In this document: in pieces, positions 1 through 6,731 of the stretch
Layout: each line of letters starts with the position of its first letter
How positions within the stretch are numbered: the stretch's first letter is position 1
Origin: a virus
DNA: 42,889 nucleotides
Direction: 5' to 3' (one strand)
IMG/VR virus record: IMGVR_UViG_3300005511_000846
Coordinates: 1 to 42,889 of that record
The notes under the pieces: model-generated
Database searches by the model: none
The model's input: the letters and a program-made list of their open reading frames with translations, nothing else
Told to the model about the DNA's origin: nothing
Made by a program: the position numbers and the translations under genes

Positions 1-1107
1 TCACTTTCCGGCCTTTGATTTCCTTGTGCTATTTTGAATTTTCCCCGCACTCGGATTTAGGTGCGGGGAAAGTTCGATCTCAATTTGTTCTGCAACCAGC
101 TTTGAGGCCTTGATCCCGAGACGCTTGCGGTCCGCCTGCTTCGTGTAGGTTTCCGCCTGCCTGGAGGTCGCCCAGCCATATTGCGCCATCAGTTCATGGG
201 AGGTCGCGCCGGCATTTGCGGCTAGTGTTGCCGATAATTTTCGGACGCCATGGGCGCTCTTGCTCACGCCCGCCTTGGTGCAATGCTTGCGGAACCAGTT
301 TCCGAATGATTCGGTGGTGAACGGCCGACCGTTTTCGCCAACGATAAACGCGAGATCGCCGGTCTTCGTCGCTGCTATGGCCTTCATAAGCCGTGGGGGA
401 AACTCGACAGTTATTTCCGCGCCGGTCTTCTTCGTCCTCATAGAGAACGTGTTCCCGGCCATGTGCTGGCGCCCGGCCTTGACGATGTCTGAGCGGCGCA
501 GTCCAGAGCAAAGCAGCAGTTCAAACGCCAGGCGCTGCGTTGTGCCCTCTTTCCACTTCCTGCAGAACTTGTTGACGTCCTCGGGAGTCCACGGCTCAAA
601 ACCATCCGACTTGTACGCAACGTTCTCGACGCCATGGGTTGGATCGAAGAGGCATATGTCATTCTTGACGCCCCATTCGAACAGACCTCGCAGGGCTTTC
701 AGCAGCGCGTTCGCCTGTGCCGGCGTGTTTGCGCGGGCGTCCAGCGCGGCCTCGATGTCCTTCTTCGAGATATCTCCAAAGAAGGCGTCGTCAGCATTTT
801 TCAGCATTTGCAGGAAGAGGTTCCCCCTCGCCCGCCTGGTCGAAACCGACAGAGCCGCCCATTTGCGGCTCTCCATGTACCGCTCAACCAACCACTTCAG
901 TGAGCGGCTATCGGCAGCCTGTCGGCGCTCCACTATCGGGGTTCCCGCGACGGCAGCCTTGTAGGCAGCCTGAAACTCTTCAGTTCCAGGCTCTCCGCGC
1001 AGTCGGGTGCGCGGTCCTTTGCCGACACGATAGTAGAAGACCCACGTTTTGTGTCGGGTCTTCTCTTTGATCACGTTGAGGGGCAACTTGCGCGGCATAA
1101 GTTCCAT
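1..1107 (-). CDS. int: Tyrosine-family site-specific integrase
   Basis: Phage integrase of the tyrosine recombinase family, which would insert the prophage into the host attachment site and, with helpers, excise it. The 368-aa product has an N-terminal SAM-like/core-binding region (about 65-150) and a C-terminal catalytic domain. The catalytic set is visible: R204 in CSGLRRSDI, K226/K227, H286 and R289 in AHGVRK, W312, and nucleophile Y321 in AETYTKQ. The ATG at 1107 forms a TGATG overlap with the gene upstream; a TTG one codon earlier (1110) is the alternative. It is the last gene of the leftward operon, and its stop is at base 1, so the attachment site must lie left of the window. The family call is secure; the site specificity is unknown. 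Confidence 0.95.
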   Translation of the reverse strand: MELMPRKLPLNVIKEKTRHKTWVFYYRVGKGPRTRLRGEPGTEEFQAAYKAAVAGTPIVERRQAADSRSLKWLVERYMESRKWAALSVSTRRARGNLFLQMLKNADDAFFGDISKKDIEAALDARANTPAQANALLKALRGLFEWGVKNDICLFDPTHGVENVAYKSDGFEPWTPEDVNKFCRKWKEGTTQRLAFELLLCSGLRRSDIVKAGRQHMAGNTFSMRTKKTGAEITVEFPPRLMKAIAATKTGDLAFIVGENGRPFTTESFGNWFRKHCTKAGVSKSAHGVRKLSATLAANAGATSHELMAQYGWATSRQAETYTKQADRKRLGIKASKLVAEQIEIELSPHLNPSAGKIQNSTRKSKAGK

Positions 1108-1283
1108 CAAAGCCGAACTCCACCTCTGGGCGCAAGCGGATTCCGTTCGGGCTGCGCTGGCGGAGCCGGAGACACCCGGATGGTCCGGCCGCCCTCCACG
1201 ATCTCGACCGTGACATTTTTCGCATTCGCCACGTCGGCCATCCGATCAAGATCAGACTTTTTGACGATCGCCGTTGCGGTCAT
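1107..1283 (-). CDS. Small hypothetical protein (58 aa) upstream of int
   Basis: Unrecognised 58-aa protein. The N-terminal two thirds (MTATAIVKKSDLDRMADVAN) looks like an amphipathic helix followed by a short strand, VTVEIVEGGRTIRV; the tail is proline-rich. A longer reading frame extends upstream, but the ATG at 1283 overlaps the stop of the preceding gene as ATGA and the stop overlaps the int start as TGATG, so this short form is preferred. Its position directly before int is where many phages carry an excisionase or a directionality factor. That role is only a positional guess because no winged-helix signature is clear. Confidence 0.7.
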   Translation of the reverse strand: MTATAIVKKSDLDRMADVANAKNVTVEIVEGGRTIRVSPAPPAQPERNPLAPRGGVRL

Positions 1284-2227
1284 GGCTGGTCGCCTTTCGT
1301 CTGGGGCGATTGGGTGGAAAGCGCTGACCGCAAAGCCGCGACAGAAACGGACTTCAAACCGTTCCCTGTTGCTTTTGCGATAAGTCGTTCGATTTCGGAA
1401 TGAAGGGGGTTGGCAGGACCGCCTGTTACAGCGGGGACTACGCAAAGCTCAGAGGGCATAGTTTGATGGCTCTTATCCAGCCTGGCTCTAGACACGGCTT
1501 GCGCTGCCGCCCGATGAACCTCTGAGGTGTAGGCCGAAGCCTCGCCTGCCAATTCGTTTATACCATAAAGAAGGTTACGCGCGAAGTTCAGCGCTTCCGC
1601 CATGAACTCGTCGGGCGGAAACCGGCGACGGGATAGCGGTGTATCGTAGATGCCCATGAGGTTCCTCACAGCATCTTCTAACTGCTGCTCGCGACCTCTC
1701 AATTTCGGTTGGGGCGATGGTGATAGAGCCTGTCGATTGCGGAACGCTACCGCGAGCGCTCGCAGCTCCTCGGCCATCGTGTTGCCGCAGGTGCCTTCGT
1801 CCATCTTGCTGCAGTTGAAGGCGTTCGTGTCCCACTCGACATCGCCATGATCGCAACCCGGCTGGCAGTCGACGAGATCGGCGACCTGGTCGAGTAGATC
1901 GATGTTGCCCGGAACGCATGCGTCGCCAAGATGATAGGCAATGTCCCGGATTTTCCGGTCTTCTTCCCATTTCGCATTGTGTCGGGCGCGAAGACGCTCC
2001 CGAAAATCGTGGATCTGAGACGGAAGCTCGCCGATGGCCTTTTCGCCTATCGCACGGTTTCGATTGTGGTTGTTGTCGAGAAGCCAGCGAAGCGTATCGG
2101 CAGCATCAGGATATCCGCCAAGCCAATGATATGCATCGGCAGCTTCGGCCTTCATGCGCAGATGGGACCGTTGATCGGCGAAAGCCTGCGGGTAGAGTTT
2201 TTCGGCAATCCAGCTTCGCATGGTCAT
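1280..2227 (-). CDS. Phage early protein, hypothetical (315 aa)
   Basis: Unrecognised 315-aa protein with a helical N-terminal half and a cysteine/histidine patch in the middle (CQPGCDHGDVEWDTNAFNC and a following CG), which could bind a metal ion. After it come a proline/glutamine linker (SPSPQPKLRG) and a second helical block that ends in an AALRSALST-type tail shared with other proteins of this operon. The ATG at 2227 overlaps the upstream stop as ATGA, and the stop overlaps the next start in the same way, so it is translationally coupled on both sides. A 17-codon N-terminal extension is possible but breaks the overlap pattern. Confidence 0.75.
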   Translation of the reverse strand: MTMRSWIAEKLYPQAFADQRSHLRMKAEAADAYHWLGGYPDAADTLRWLLDNNHNRNRAIGEKAIGELPSQIHDFRERLRARHNAKWEEDRKIRDIAYHLGDACVPGNIDLLDQVADLVDCQPGCDHGDVEWDTNAFNCSKMDEGTCGNTMAEELRALAVAFRNRQALSPSPQPKLRGREQQLEDAVRNLMGIYDTPLSRRRFPPDEFMAEALNFARNLLYGINELAGEASAYTSEVHRAAAQAVSRARLDKSHQTMPSELCVVPAVTGGPANPLHSEIERLIAKATGNGLKSVSVAALRSALSTQSPQTKGDQP

Positions 2228-2436
2228 CGGCCATCCTCCGTCGCGGTGGCGGCAAGGGCGCGCTGGATCGTGTTCCAAGCCGTAGCCTCGATATCAATCT
2301 CGCTGTCGCTCGGCGTCCCGCCGTTGTAGATCGTCAGCTCATTGAGGTGATGCCAGCGGGCGAACTCCTTGATGGTCGCGAGCAGTTCTGCCCCCGCCAC
2401 ATTCGTTTCGGGCGCTGCTGTCTTTTTGCTCATCAT
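2224..2436 (-). CDS. Small hypothetical phage protein with shared linker and tail
   Basis: A 70-aa protein with no family I recognise. It contains an APETNVAG segment encoded by the same DNA box (CACATTCGTTT on the plus strand, 2398-2408) that encodes PPQTNV and PPQSNV linkers in two larger neighbours, then a short helix and a WNTIQRALAATATEDGR tail resembling the shared operon tail. It looks like a neighbour's modular linker and tail with almost nothing in front. The ATG at 2436 gives an ATGA overlap with the gene upstream; a GTG at 2442 is the other choice. Confidence 0.65.
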   Translation of the reverse strand: MMSKKTAAPETNVAGAELLATIKEFARWHHLNELTIYNGGTPSDSEIDIEATAWNTIQRALAATATEDGR

Positions 2437-2795
2437 GTCCACCCATCAGCAAGACCAGCGGACCGCGCGTGCTCAATCGGCATGACGGCGGTCATTCCGT
2501 CGATCTGTTGGAAATATCCGCGCTTCACGCGGCACTCGGCGTAGTCAGATGAGAGGATCGCACCGGTAGGCGTTTCCTTCACGAACATCAGGACCACGTA
2601 TCTGCTGCGATCAATTTCCTCGATAAGGACGGCGCGGGGGCTTGGCGCCTCGATCTTCACGCTCCAGAACCAAAGTCGCTTTAGGACGCGGATCATGGCT
2701 CCGAGCCCTCCGTTGCGAGGGCGGCGCGGATCGCCTCGAACTTCGCTGTCGGGATCAGCACTCGGTTGGGGCGGTGTGTTTTTGGTGTCGGTCAT
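2433..2795 (-). CDS. Hypothetical phage protein (120 aa, or 87 aa from an internal start)
   Basis: Two readings are possible. From ATG 2795 (good GAGG ribosome site, ATGA overlap with the upstream stop) the product is 120 aa, but residues 12-33 are arginine/proline-rich. In the next frame the same DNA reads as AKFEAIRAALATEGSEP, the tail shared with neighbouring genes, and ends in TGA overlapping an ATG at 2696. From 2696 the product is 87 aa (MIRVLKRLWFWSVKIEAP...), with a basic/aromatic N-terminus and a beta-rich body. I think the true layout may be a short tail peptide followed by the 87-aa protein, with a one-base shift near 2763. The function is unknown. Confidence 0.6.
   Translation of the reverse strand: MTDTKNTPPQPSADPDSEVRGDPRRPRNGGLGAMIRVLKRLWFWSVKIEAPSPRAVLIEEIDRSRYVVLMFVKETPTGAILSSDYAECRVKRGYFQQIDGMTAVMPIEHARSAGLADGWT
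2693..2728 (-). repeat. Gene-end box, copy 1 (encodes RAALATEGSEP tail)
   Basis: A 36-bp plus-strand stretch starting TCATGGCTCCGAGCCCTCCG. It matches 5875-5910 with three differences, and its first 19 bp match 3768-3786 exactly. It encodes the last residues of a gene plus the ATGA coupling to the next one. Here it is out of frame with the longer 120-aa reading. Confidence 0.8.
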
Positions 2796-2956
2796 GCTGC
2801 CTCGCATTTAACGGAGTAGCCAAGCGCCAGCTCGACCTGATGACCCGGGTTCTTGTTTGCGTGCTGGTGCGCCCATGCAAGCGCGTTCCGAGCGTCAACG
2901 GAGGCGCCACAAGTGTGGCACCCCGCCGTGTAGTGAATGAGCCGCTGTGTCGCCAT
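2792..2956 (-). CDS. Small cysteine-containing phage protein (54 aa)
   Basis: A 54-aa frame, MATQRLIHYTAGCHTCGAS..., with a CHTCG knuckle and a further cysteine near the end (KCEAA). Residues HTCGASVDARNALAWAHQHA resemble small rhizobial phage proteins with a single zinc-knuckle-like pair, but four metal ligands are not obvious. Start and stop both overlap neighbours: TAATG at 2956 with the gene upstream and ATGA at 2792-2795 with the gene downstream. This coupling, rather than length, is the main reason to call it. The function is unknown. Confidence 0.7.
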   Translation of the reverse strand: MATQRLIHYTAGCHTCGASVDARNALAWAHQHANKNPGHQVELALGYSVKCEAA

Positions 2957-3477
2957 TATGCGGCCTCTTCGAAATGCGGCTTAGCCCAAAAATCAATTTT
3001 GTGGGCCTGCACTCGGGGGACGAAGGCGACCTTGCTCAAGACCTCCCTAGAGATGATCTGGCTTGCGATCTCCTTCGATGAGGCGCTTACCACGTAGGTT
3101 CCATGCAGGCCGCCGCAAACCTTGCCGCTATCGCTGACCTGGAACTGATATAGCGACTTTACCGGCTCGACCCACGGTACCTTCGCGTACCCAGCATCGA
3201 TCCAAATTTCCCGCATCCGGATCGCCTTGGTGGCAGGACGGATACGTGGATGAAAATCGCAGAACACGACGTACTGCCGACCTTCGCGGGTGACGGCCAT
3301 TGAGGCGTTGAGGTTGCGAACGACCCCGCGCTGCGGCAACTCTTCGTGGAAGCGGATCTGGTAGAGCGGACGGGCAGCGTCCTCGTTCCATTCAGCGACC
3401 GCCTGTTCGGCCGTTTCGCCGCTATTGCGGTAGCCAGCGTATTTACCGTCTTCGTAGTAGATGTCCCAAAGTGCCAT
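2956..3477 (-). CDS. Hypothetical phage protein (173 aa)
   Basis: The product starts MALWDIYYEDGKYAGYRNSG and is mixed alpha/beta, with no family I can name. The ATG at 3477 has a clear GGAG ribosome site six bases upstream and lies just downstream of the operator boxes of the divergent ribbon-helix-helix gene, so it is probably the first gene of the int-containing transcript and controlled by that regulator. The frame stays open upstream to 3801, antisense through the regulator gene; that extension is low-complexity and is not used. The stop overlaps the 54-aa gene as TAATG. Confidence 0.8.
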   Translation of the reverse strand: MALWDIYYEDGKYAGYRNSGETAEQAVAEWNEDAARPLYQIRFHEELPQRGVVRNLNASMAVTREGRQYVVFCDFHPRIRPATKAIRMREIWIDAGYAKVPWVEPVKSLYQFQVSDSGKVCGGLHGTYVVSASSKEIASQIISREVLSKVAFVPRVQAHKIDFWAKPHFEEAA

Positions 3478-3491
3478 TTTTCTCGCTCCAA

Positions 3492-3586
3492 TCGTATGTA
3501 TGATTGAACGGATAACGTACGTATGATATGAAGTCAATAACGTACGTACGAAATAGGTGTCGCTTGACAGAAAAACATACATACGA
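3492..3586. promoter_or_regulatory. Four 12-bp operator boxes (TCGTAYGTAYGA type) between divergent genes
   Basis: Four near-identical, nearly palindromic 12-mers: TCGTATGTATGA (3492-3503), ACGTACGTATGA (3515-3526), ACGTACGTACGA (3540-3551) and ACATACATACGA (3575-3586). Box 2 fills the spacer of a leftward promoter candidate (TTGACT at 3537-3532, 17 bp, TATCCG at 3514-3509). Box 4 fills the spacer of a rightward candidate (TTGACA 3564-3569, 17 bp, TTTACC 3587-3592). Arrays of short palindromes are typical targets of ribbon-helix-helix repressors, and such a gene starts just to the right. Autoregulation is inferred. Confidence 0.75.
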
Positions 3587-3599
3587 TTTACCTCCTCGC

Positions 3600-3764
3600 G
3601 TGGGACGCAAGAAAGAATTTCCGAACCGGATAACGCTGCCCCTGTCAGACGAGATGCTGGCGGGAATCGACGCTGCGCGCGTTGACGACGAAGACCGGCT
3701 GACGCTGATCCGTACGGCGATCGAGAAAGAGCTGAAGCGCCGGCAAAAGGAGAAGAAGGGCTGA
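3600..3764 (+). CDS. Ribbon-helix-helix (CopG/Arc-type) DNA-binding protein
   Basis: A small regulator with the classic fold order: one basic strand (NRITLPLS), helix A (DEMLAGIDAAR) and helix B (DRLTLIRTAIEKELKRRQ), ending in a lysine-rich tail. Such proteins dimerise and insert the paired strands into the major groove. The start is uncertain. GTG 3600 gives 54 aa and the family-like opening MGRKKEFPNR, but then the message from the TTGACA/TTTACC promoter would be leaderless. TTG 3564 gives 66 aa with a weak AGGTG site, and ATG 3528 gives 78 aa. It is the only plus-strand gene in the left arm and probably represses itself and the leftward 3477 transcript through the four boxes. Confidence 0.85.
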   Translation: MGRKKEFPNRITLPLSDEMLAGIDAARVDDEDRLTLIRTAIEKELKRRQKEKKG

Positions 3765-3767
3765 CCG

Positions 3768-3786
3768 TCATGGCTCCGAGCCCTCC
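3768..3786 (-). repeat. Gene-end box, copy 3 (end of the 246-aa gene)
   Basis: TCATGGCTCCGAGCCCTCC, identical to the start of the 2693 copy. The coupled ATG it carries (3771) now opens into the antisense of the ribbon-helix-helix gene. Confidence 0.75.
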
Positions 3787-4508
3787 CTGGTCGCGCCCCA
3801 AACCGGCAGCCAGTGCGTCGGGTCTTCAAAGGACCGATTGAAGAAATCGAACCACCCTTCGCGCGGCGGCCCTTCATCCTGCTCTTCGGACCTCCAATCG
3901 CAGGGGAAAGGCTCGCCGTCCTGGTATCCGATGAACCAAGTTCCATCCTTGGGAGCGGTCTCGATACCCATCAAAATAGTTTCGGGCGATGGGTATAGCG
4001 CACGGAAGCGGTCAACCTCGACTTGGAGCGCATTGGCGGCTTTTACGGCTTCGTTCGCTCGTTCCCACGCTTCGCTATCACTGGCCTGCTGTTTCGAGAG
4101 AGCCAATCGCCGATACGCCATGATGACGCGCTCGTAGGAAGCGATCCACGCGGCGGGGTCGGTTGTTGCTTCCCTCTGCATCTCCTCAAGGGCGAGCTTA
4201 GCGAGATGGTGGATTTCTTCTTTGGATGGGAAGACGCTGTCACCCTCCACATTCGTTTGGGGTGGTTGGGTGCGCACGACGCGGCGGAAGTGATGCGCGT
4301 AAGCGCCGACGGCTTTCCAATATGCCGCCATCGGCCCCTTGTTCTTTGCCCATGATTGTTGCGCACGGGAGCGAGCATCGTTGACCAGGTCGCCCAGAAT
4401 ATCGGCCATGATGGCGCGAGCTTCCGGCGAAAGCTCATCAAGGCGTTTCACGGCTGGCAGGGCGAGGACAGGATTGCGAACCTCGCGGCGGTTGCTGCGG
4501 TCGCTCAT
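3768..4508 (-). CDS. DUF551-like modular phage protein (246 aa)
   Basis: A helical N-terminal half is followed by a TQPPQTNV linker (about residues 80-90), another helical stretch rich in Ala/Glu, and a C-terminal beta domain. That domain (IETAPKDGTWFIGYQDGEP ... FEDPTHWLPVWG) matches the DUF551 pattern, widespread in phage early regions and of unknown function. The gene ends in GATREGSEP, encoded by the same 19-bp box found at two other gene ends here. ATG 4508 overlaps the upstream stop as ATGA. Its own stop also contains an ATGA, but the ATG now leads into the antisense of the RHH gene, as if the operon had been interrupted there. Confidence 0.8.
   Translation of the reverse strand: MSDRSNRREVRNPVLALPAVKRLDELSPEARAIMADILGDLVNDARSRAQQSWAKNKGPMAAYWKAVGAYAHHFRRVVRTQPPQTNVEGDSVFPSKEEIHHLAKLALEEMQREATTDPAAWIASYERVIMAYRRLALSKQQASDSEAWERANEAVKAANALQVEVDRFRALYPSPETILMGIETAPKDGTWFIGYQDGEPFPCDWRSEEQDEGPPREGWFDFFNRSFEDPTHWLPVWGATREGSEP
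4248..4265 (-). repeat. Linker box, copy 1 (encodes PPQTNV)
   Basis: Plus strand CACATTCGTTTGGGGTGG. It matches 4856-4873 at 17 of 18 positions (T/A difference) and in part 2398-2408. It encodes the PPQ(T/S)NV linker that separates domains in two adjacent genes. Conserved short DNA at domain borders suggests recombination between modular genes. Confidence 0.75.
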
Positions 4509-5047
4509 TCTGCCTGCCCCGCCGATGCGAGGGCGGCGCGGGCTATCTCAAGCGCTGCGTACCCGCTGTGTTTCGGGCTTTGAAAGTCCAAGTGGCCCGA
4601 CGGTTGGGTTTCCCCGATTGTCGTGAGCGCTTTCCGCATCTGCGCATGCTGGCTCTTGATGAGGTCGATGCTCTCCCAAGTGGCGAACGGATCTTCCGGC
4701 TCGCCTATGTCGCTGGCGATCTTGATCATCTCGCAGGCGAGCGCCGTGACCTGATCCGGCGTGGTGTTGCCAGTGCCCTTGCAGATGCCGCAGATCATCG
4801 ACGGGTAGCCCACCGGGCAATCCTCGTCCTGCTCGATCAGCGTGCATGGGCACGGCACATTCGATTGGGGTGGAAGCGGTGCGGCTGCGAGCATGGCTCG
4901 GTATGCGCCATAGTCGGAGGTGTCAGCAGCGGGCGGCTCGTCAGGGAAGCGGAAGCCGCTTTTATATCGGTACCAAGCGCCGACCATTTCGGGTGTCGGA
5001 TCGCAGGGGACGAGCTTCCATCCCGTGGGGGTGACAGAATTTGTCAT
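4505..5047 (-). CDS. Modular phage protein with WKLVP...YRAMLAAAP domain (180 aa)
   Basis: The N-terminal module (GWKLVPCDPTPEMVGAWYR ... YGAYRAMLAAAP) is a widely distributed phage module with no established function. It is followed by a PLPPQSNV linker and a cysteine-rich segment (CPC, then C, then CGIC) that could form a zinc ribbon. A helical C-terminal block ends AALEIARAALASAGQAE, a variant of the shared tail. Start and stop each overlap a neighbour as ATGA. The linker DNA is 17 of 18 bases identical to that of the downstream 246-aa gene. The product is probably cytoplasmic; its role is unknown. Confidence 0.8.
   Translation of the reverse strand: MTNSVTPTGWKLVPCDPTPEMVGAWYRYKSGFRFPDEPPAADTSDYGAYRAMLAAAPLPPQSNVPCPCTLIEQDEDCPVGYPSMICGICKGTGNTTPDQVTALACEMIKIASDIGEPEDPFATWESIDLIKSQHAQMRKALTTIGETQPSGHLDFQSPKHSGYAALEIARAALASAGQAE
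4856..4873 (-). repeat. Linker box, copy 2 (encodes PPQSNV)
   Basis: Plus strand CACATTCGATTGGGGTGG, one base different from the copy at 4248-4265. It lies at the same structural place, between an N-terminal module and a C-terminal module, in the 180-aa gene. Confidence 0.75.
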
Positions 5048-5409
5048 GCTCGTCCGGTCTCCTTCGCGCGAAGGTGAGTTCTCATTTTCACGTATTCGAT
5101 GAAGGACAGCGAGCTGTCGTAGTTGAGCCAGTCTTGATAATTCTGCTGGCTGCGGGTGAGCTTCGGCGGTGAAGGGCTGTTCTCGACAGCGGCGCGCTTA
5201 CCTGCCTCGGTGACGGTGAAATAATCGTCGCCACCGAATATCTCGACGTTGGCGACGCGCGTCATAAAACCCTGCTCGTGCAGCGCCATGCAGTCGGCAT
5301 GATCCTTGCTGCCGACACCGGTCACAAACCGATTGCGATAGAAGGTGCCTCGCCCATATTGGTCGAGGCCGAGCGAATGCTGCAGGATGTGGAGTTGTTT
5401 ACTGTCCAT
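5044..5409 (-). CDS. Conserved phage protein, hypothetical (121 aa)
   Basis: The product opens MDSKQLHILQHSLGLDQYGR and continues with a RNRFVTGVGSKDHADCMALHEQG segment (given here by its landmarks N27, D36, C40). I recall this type as a common small phage early protein without a known function. It has a winged-helix-like order of helices and a strand pair (DDYFTVTEAGKRAA), so nucleic-acid binding is possible. The start overlaps the stop of the upstream gene by 11 bases, and the stop overlaps the next start as ATGA. Confidence 0.75.
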   Translation of the reverse strand: MDSKQLHILQHSLGLDQYGRGTFYRNRFVTGVGSKDHADCMALHEQGFMTRVANVEIFGGDDYFTVTEAGKRAAVENSPSPPKLTRSQQNYQDWLNYDSSLSFIEYVKMRTHLRAKETGRA

Positions 5410-5878
5410 CGGACGCCTCCCCAGAGGTGGCCGCCCAACGCGGATCGAGCGGGTGTGGCATGAACTCGACGGGATCGACCGGGCTTTCGCCTTCGAAGTC
5501 CCACCAGTAATCCCGGCCGTATCGGCCTTCCGACCAAGCTGCCTCGTAGACGCGACCGTCTTCGTCGCGGACCCAGTAACGATCCGACATGCTGATGGTC
5601 ATGCCGACGTCTGGAAATTCCTGCACGTCGGTAATGGTCTTGTCGGCTTGCTCGATCGGCAACCAGATGCGCAGCGGCTTTCGTGGAGCGGGAGCGGACG
5701 CGCCGGTCTCATTTCGAACCAGCTCGACAAGCTTCTGCATGATATGTCGCAAAGCGGTCGATTGCCTGCCGTGGACCTTGCCGATCTCATCGACCGGCAA
5801 ACCAAAGAGGCCGAAGAGCTTTAGCCGCTGATCATCGTCTAGGTCGCGGAAGAACCACAACTTGAGTGCATCGCTCAT
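5399..5878 (-). CDS. Hypothetical phage protein with DUF551-like C-terminal part (159 aa)
   Basis: The N-terminal part (SDALKLWFFRDLDDDQRLKL ... LRHIMQKLVELV) is helical. The C-terminal half (RYWVRDEDGRVYEAAWSEGR ... PVEFMPHPLDPRW) has the tryptophan/proline pattern of DUF551-type domains. The tail AATSGEASDGQ is a weak version of the shared operon tail. ATG 5878 overlaps the upstream stop as ATGA. The function is unknown; as with the 246-aa gene, one reading is that different front ends have been joined to a common type of back end. Confidence 0.7.
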   Translation of the reverse strand: MSDALKLWFFRDLDDDQRLKLFGLFGLPVDEIGKVHGRQSTALRHIMQKLVELVRNETGASAPAPRKPLRIWLPIEQADKTITDVQEFPDVGMTISMSDRYWVRDEDGRVYEAAWSEGRYGRDYWWDFEGESPVDPVEFMPHPLDPRWAATSGEASDGQ

Positions 5879-5910
5879 GGCTGCGAGCCCTCCGCTGCGA
5901 GGGCGGCTCG
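5875..5910 (-). repeat. Gene-end box, copy 2 (end of the 284-aa gene)
   Basis: Starts TCATGGCTGCGAGCCCTCCG. It encodes GRAALAAEGSQP and the ATGA overlap with the 159-aa gene. See the 2693 copy for comparison. Confidence 0.8.
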
Positions 5911-6729
5911 GCCGGCTTTTGTCAGCGTGGTGGTGCTGGTGTCAAAGCTGGTGTCATGGGTGGTATGCAGCCAGCCCTTGTCGTTGCAACGGTTGAACGT
6001 GTCTTCCTGCACGTTGTGGATTTCGTCGCTGCAGAACCACGTCAGCCAGTTGCCAGGGTAATCGCTGCTGTCCGTCCTGCCGCCCATGGCGTCGATGATC
6101 CGCAGAAGGGTGATTTCCTTCTGCTCGCTCGTGAGGTCGGCCACCCGCACGTGTGTCTGAGGTGCCGGGGGTGCGAAATAGAAAGGCTTCGGTTCAAGGC
6201 CTTCCTCGACCCATTCGTCCCGCTGCTCGGCTTCGAGTGTGAATTCGTCCTCGCAAATCCAACCGTCCGGTTCTGCGTTGCCGCCCATCGAATTGTTCTG
6301 GGGCGTAGGGCTTTGGCCTGGGCATGGATCAACACGAGACAGTCCAGCGAATGTACATCCGCAATCGTGACAGACGCCCCCGGCACTCCATTCGTGGAGC
6401 TTGTGGCTATCCACTTGTGATGAGGGTGGCGGGGTCTCAGCGGAAACAGGGTCCGCAACCGCTTCCGAATGCTCAAAGAGCGGCTTGACCGGCAGGCCTT
6501 CGTCCTTCCAGCCGGCAACCTCGTCGGGGTCGTCCGAAAAATCGAGGATCGTGCCGTCAATATAGAATTGTGCCCATCCGACCGGCTTTGCGCCGTCGCG
6601 GAAAAATTCCTCGACGAGCTCGGAGGCCTCCGCGTTCGAAATCTGGCAATCGACCTGCAGCTCACAGGCCATCCAGCGTTTTCTGTCGGCATCTATGCGC
6701 GTCAGGGCTTCATGCTGTTCCGGCGTCAT
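5875..6729 (-). CDS. Modular phage protein with an internal duplication (284 aa)
   Basis: The start at 6729 has a GGAGG site seven bases upstream, and the gene begins two bases after the previous stop; a long upstream extension is not supported. Two copies of one module are visible. The first runs from AKPVGWAQFYIDG to WKDEGLPVKPLF (about 50-90) and the second from AEPDGWICEDEF to WVEEGLEPKPFYF (about 150-190). Between them lies CHDCGC with a later CPG, possibly metal-binding. A PAPQTHV linker, a helical domain and the shared tail AGRAALAAEGSQP follow. The function is unknown. The 36-bp end box (5875-5910) matches that at 2693-2728 with three differences. Confidence 0.75.
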   Translation of the reverse strand: MTPEQHEALTRIDADRKRWMACELQVDCQISNAEASELVEEFFRDGAKPVGWAQFYIDGTILDFSDDPDEVAGWKDEGLPVKPLFEHSEAVADPVSAETPPPSSQVDSHKLHEWSAGGVCHDCGCTFAGLSRVDPCPGQSPTPQNNSMGGNAEPDGWICEDEFTLEAEQRDEWVEEGLEPKPFYFAPPAPQTHVRVADLTSEQKEITLLRIIDAMGGRTDSSDYPGNWLTWFCSDEIHNVQEDTFNRCNDKGWLHTTHDTSFDTSTTTLTKAGRAALAAEGSQP

Positions 6730-6731
6730 CG

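Noticed and set aside
260-964. A 234-aa plus-strand frame across the integrase gene
   Set aside because: Antisense of a clear integrase with an intact catalytic set; no ribosome site and no recognisable domain.
2956-3801. A 281-aa long form of the 173-aa protein
   Set aside because: The N-terminal 108 residues are antisense of the ribbon-helix-helix gene and its operators; the ATG at 3477 has a good ribosome site.
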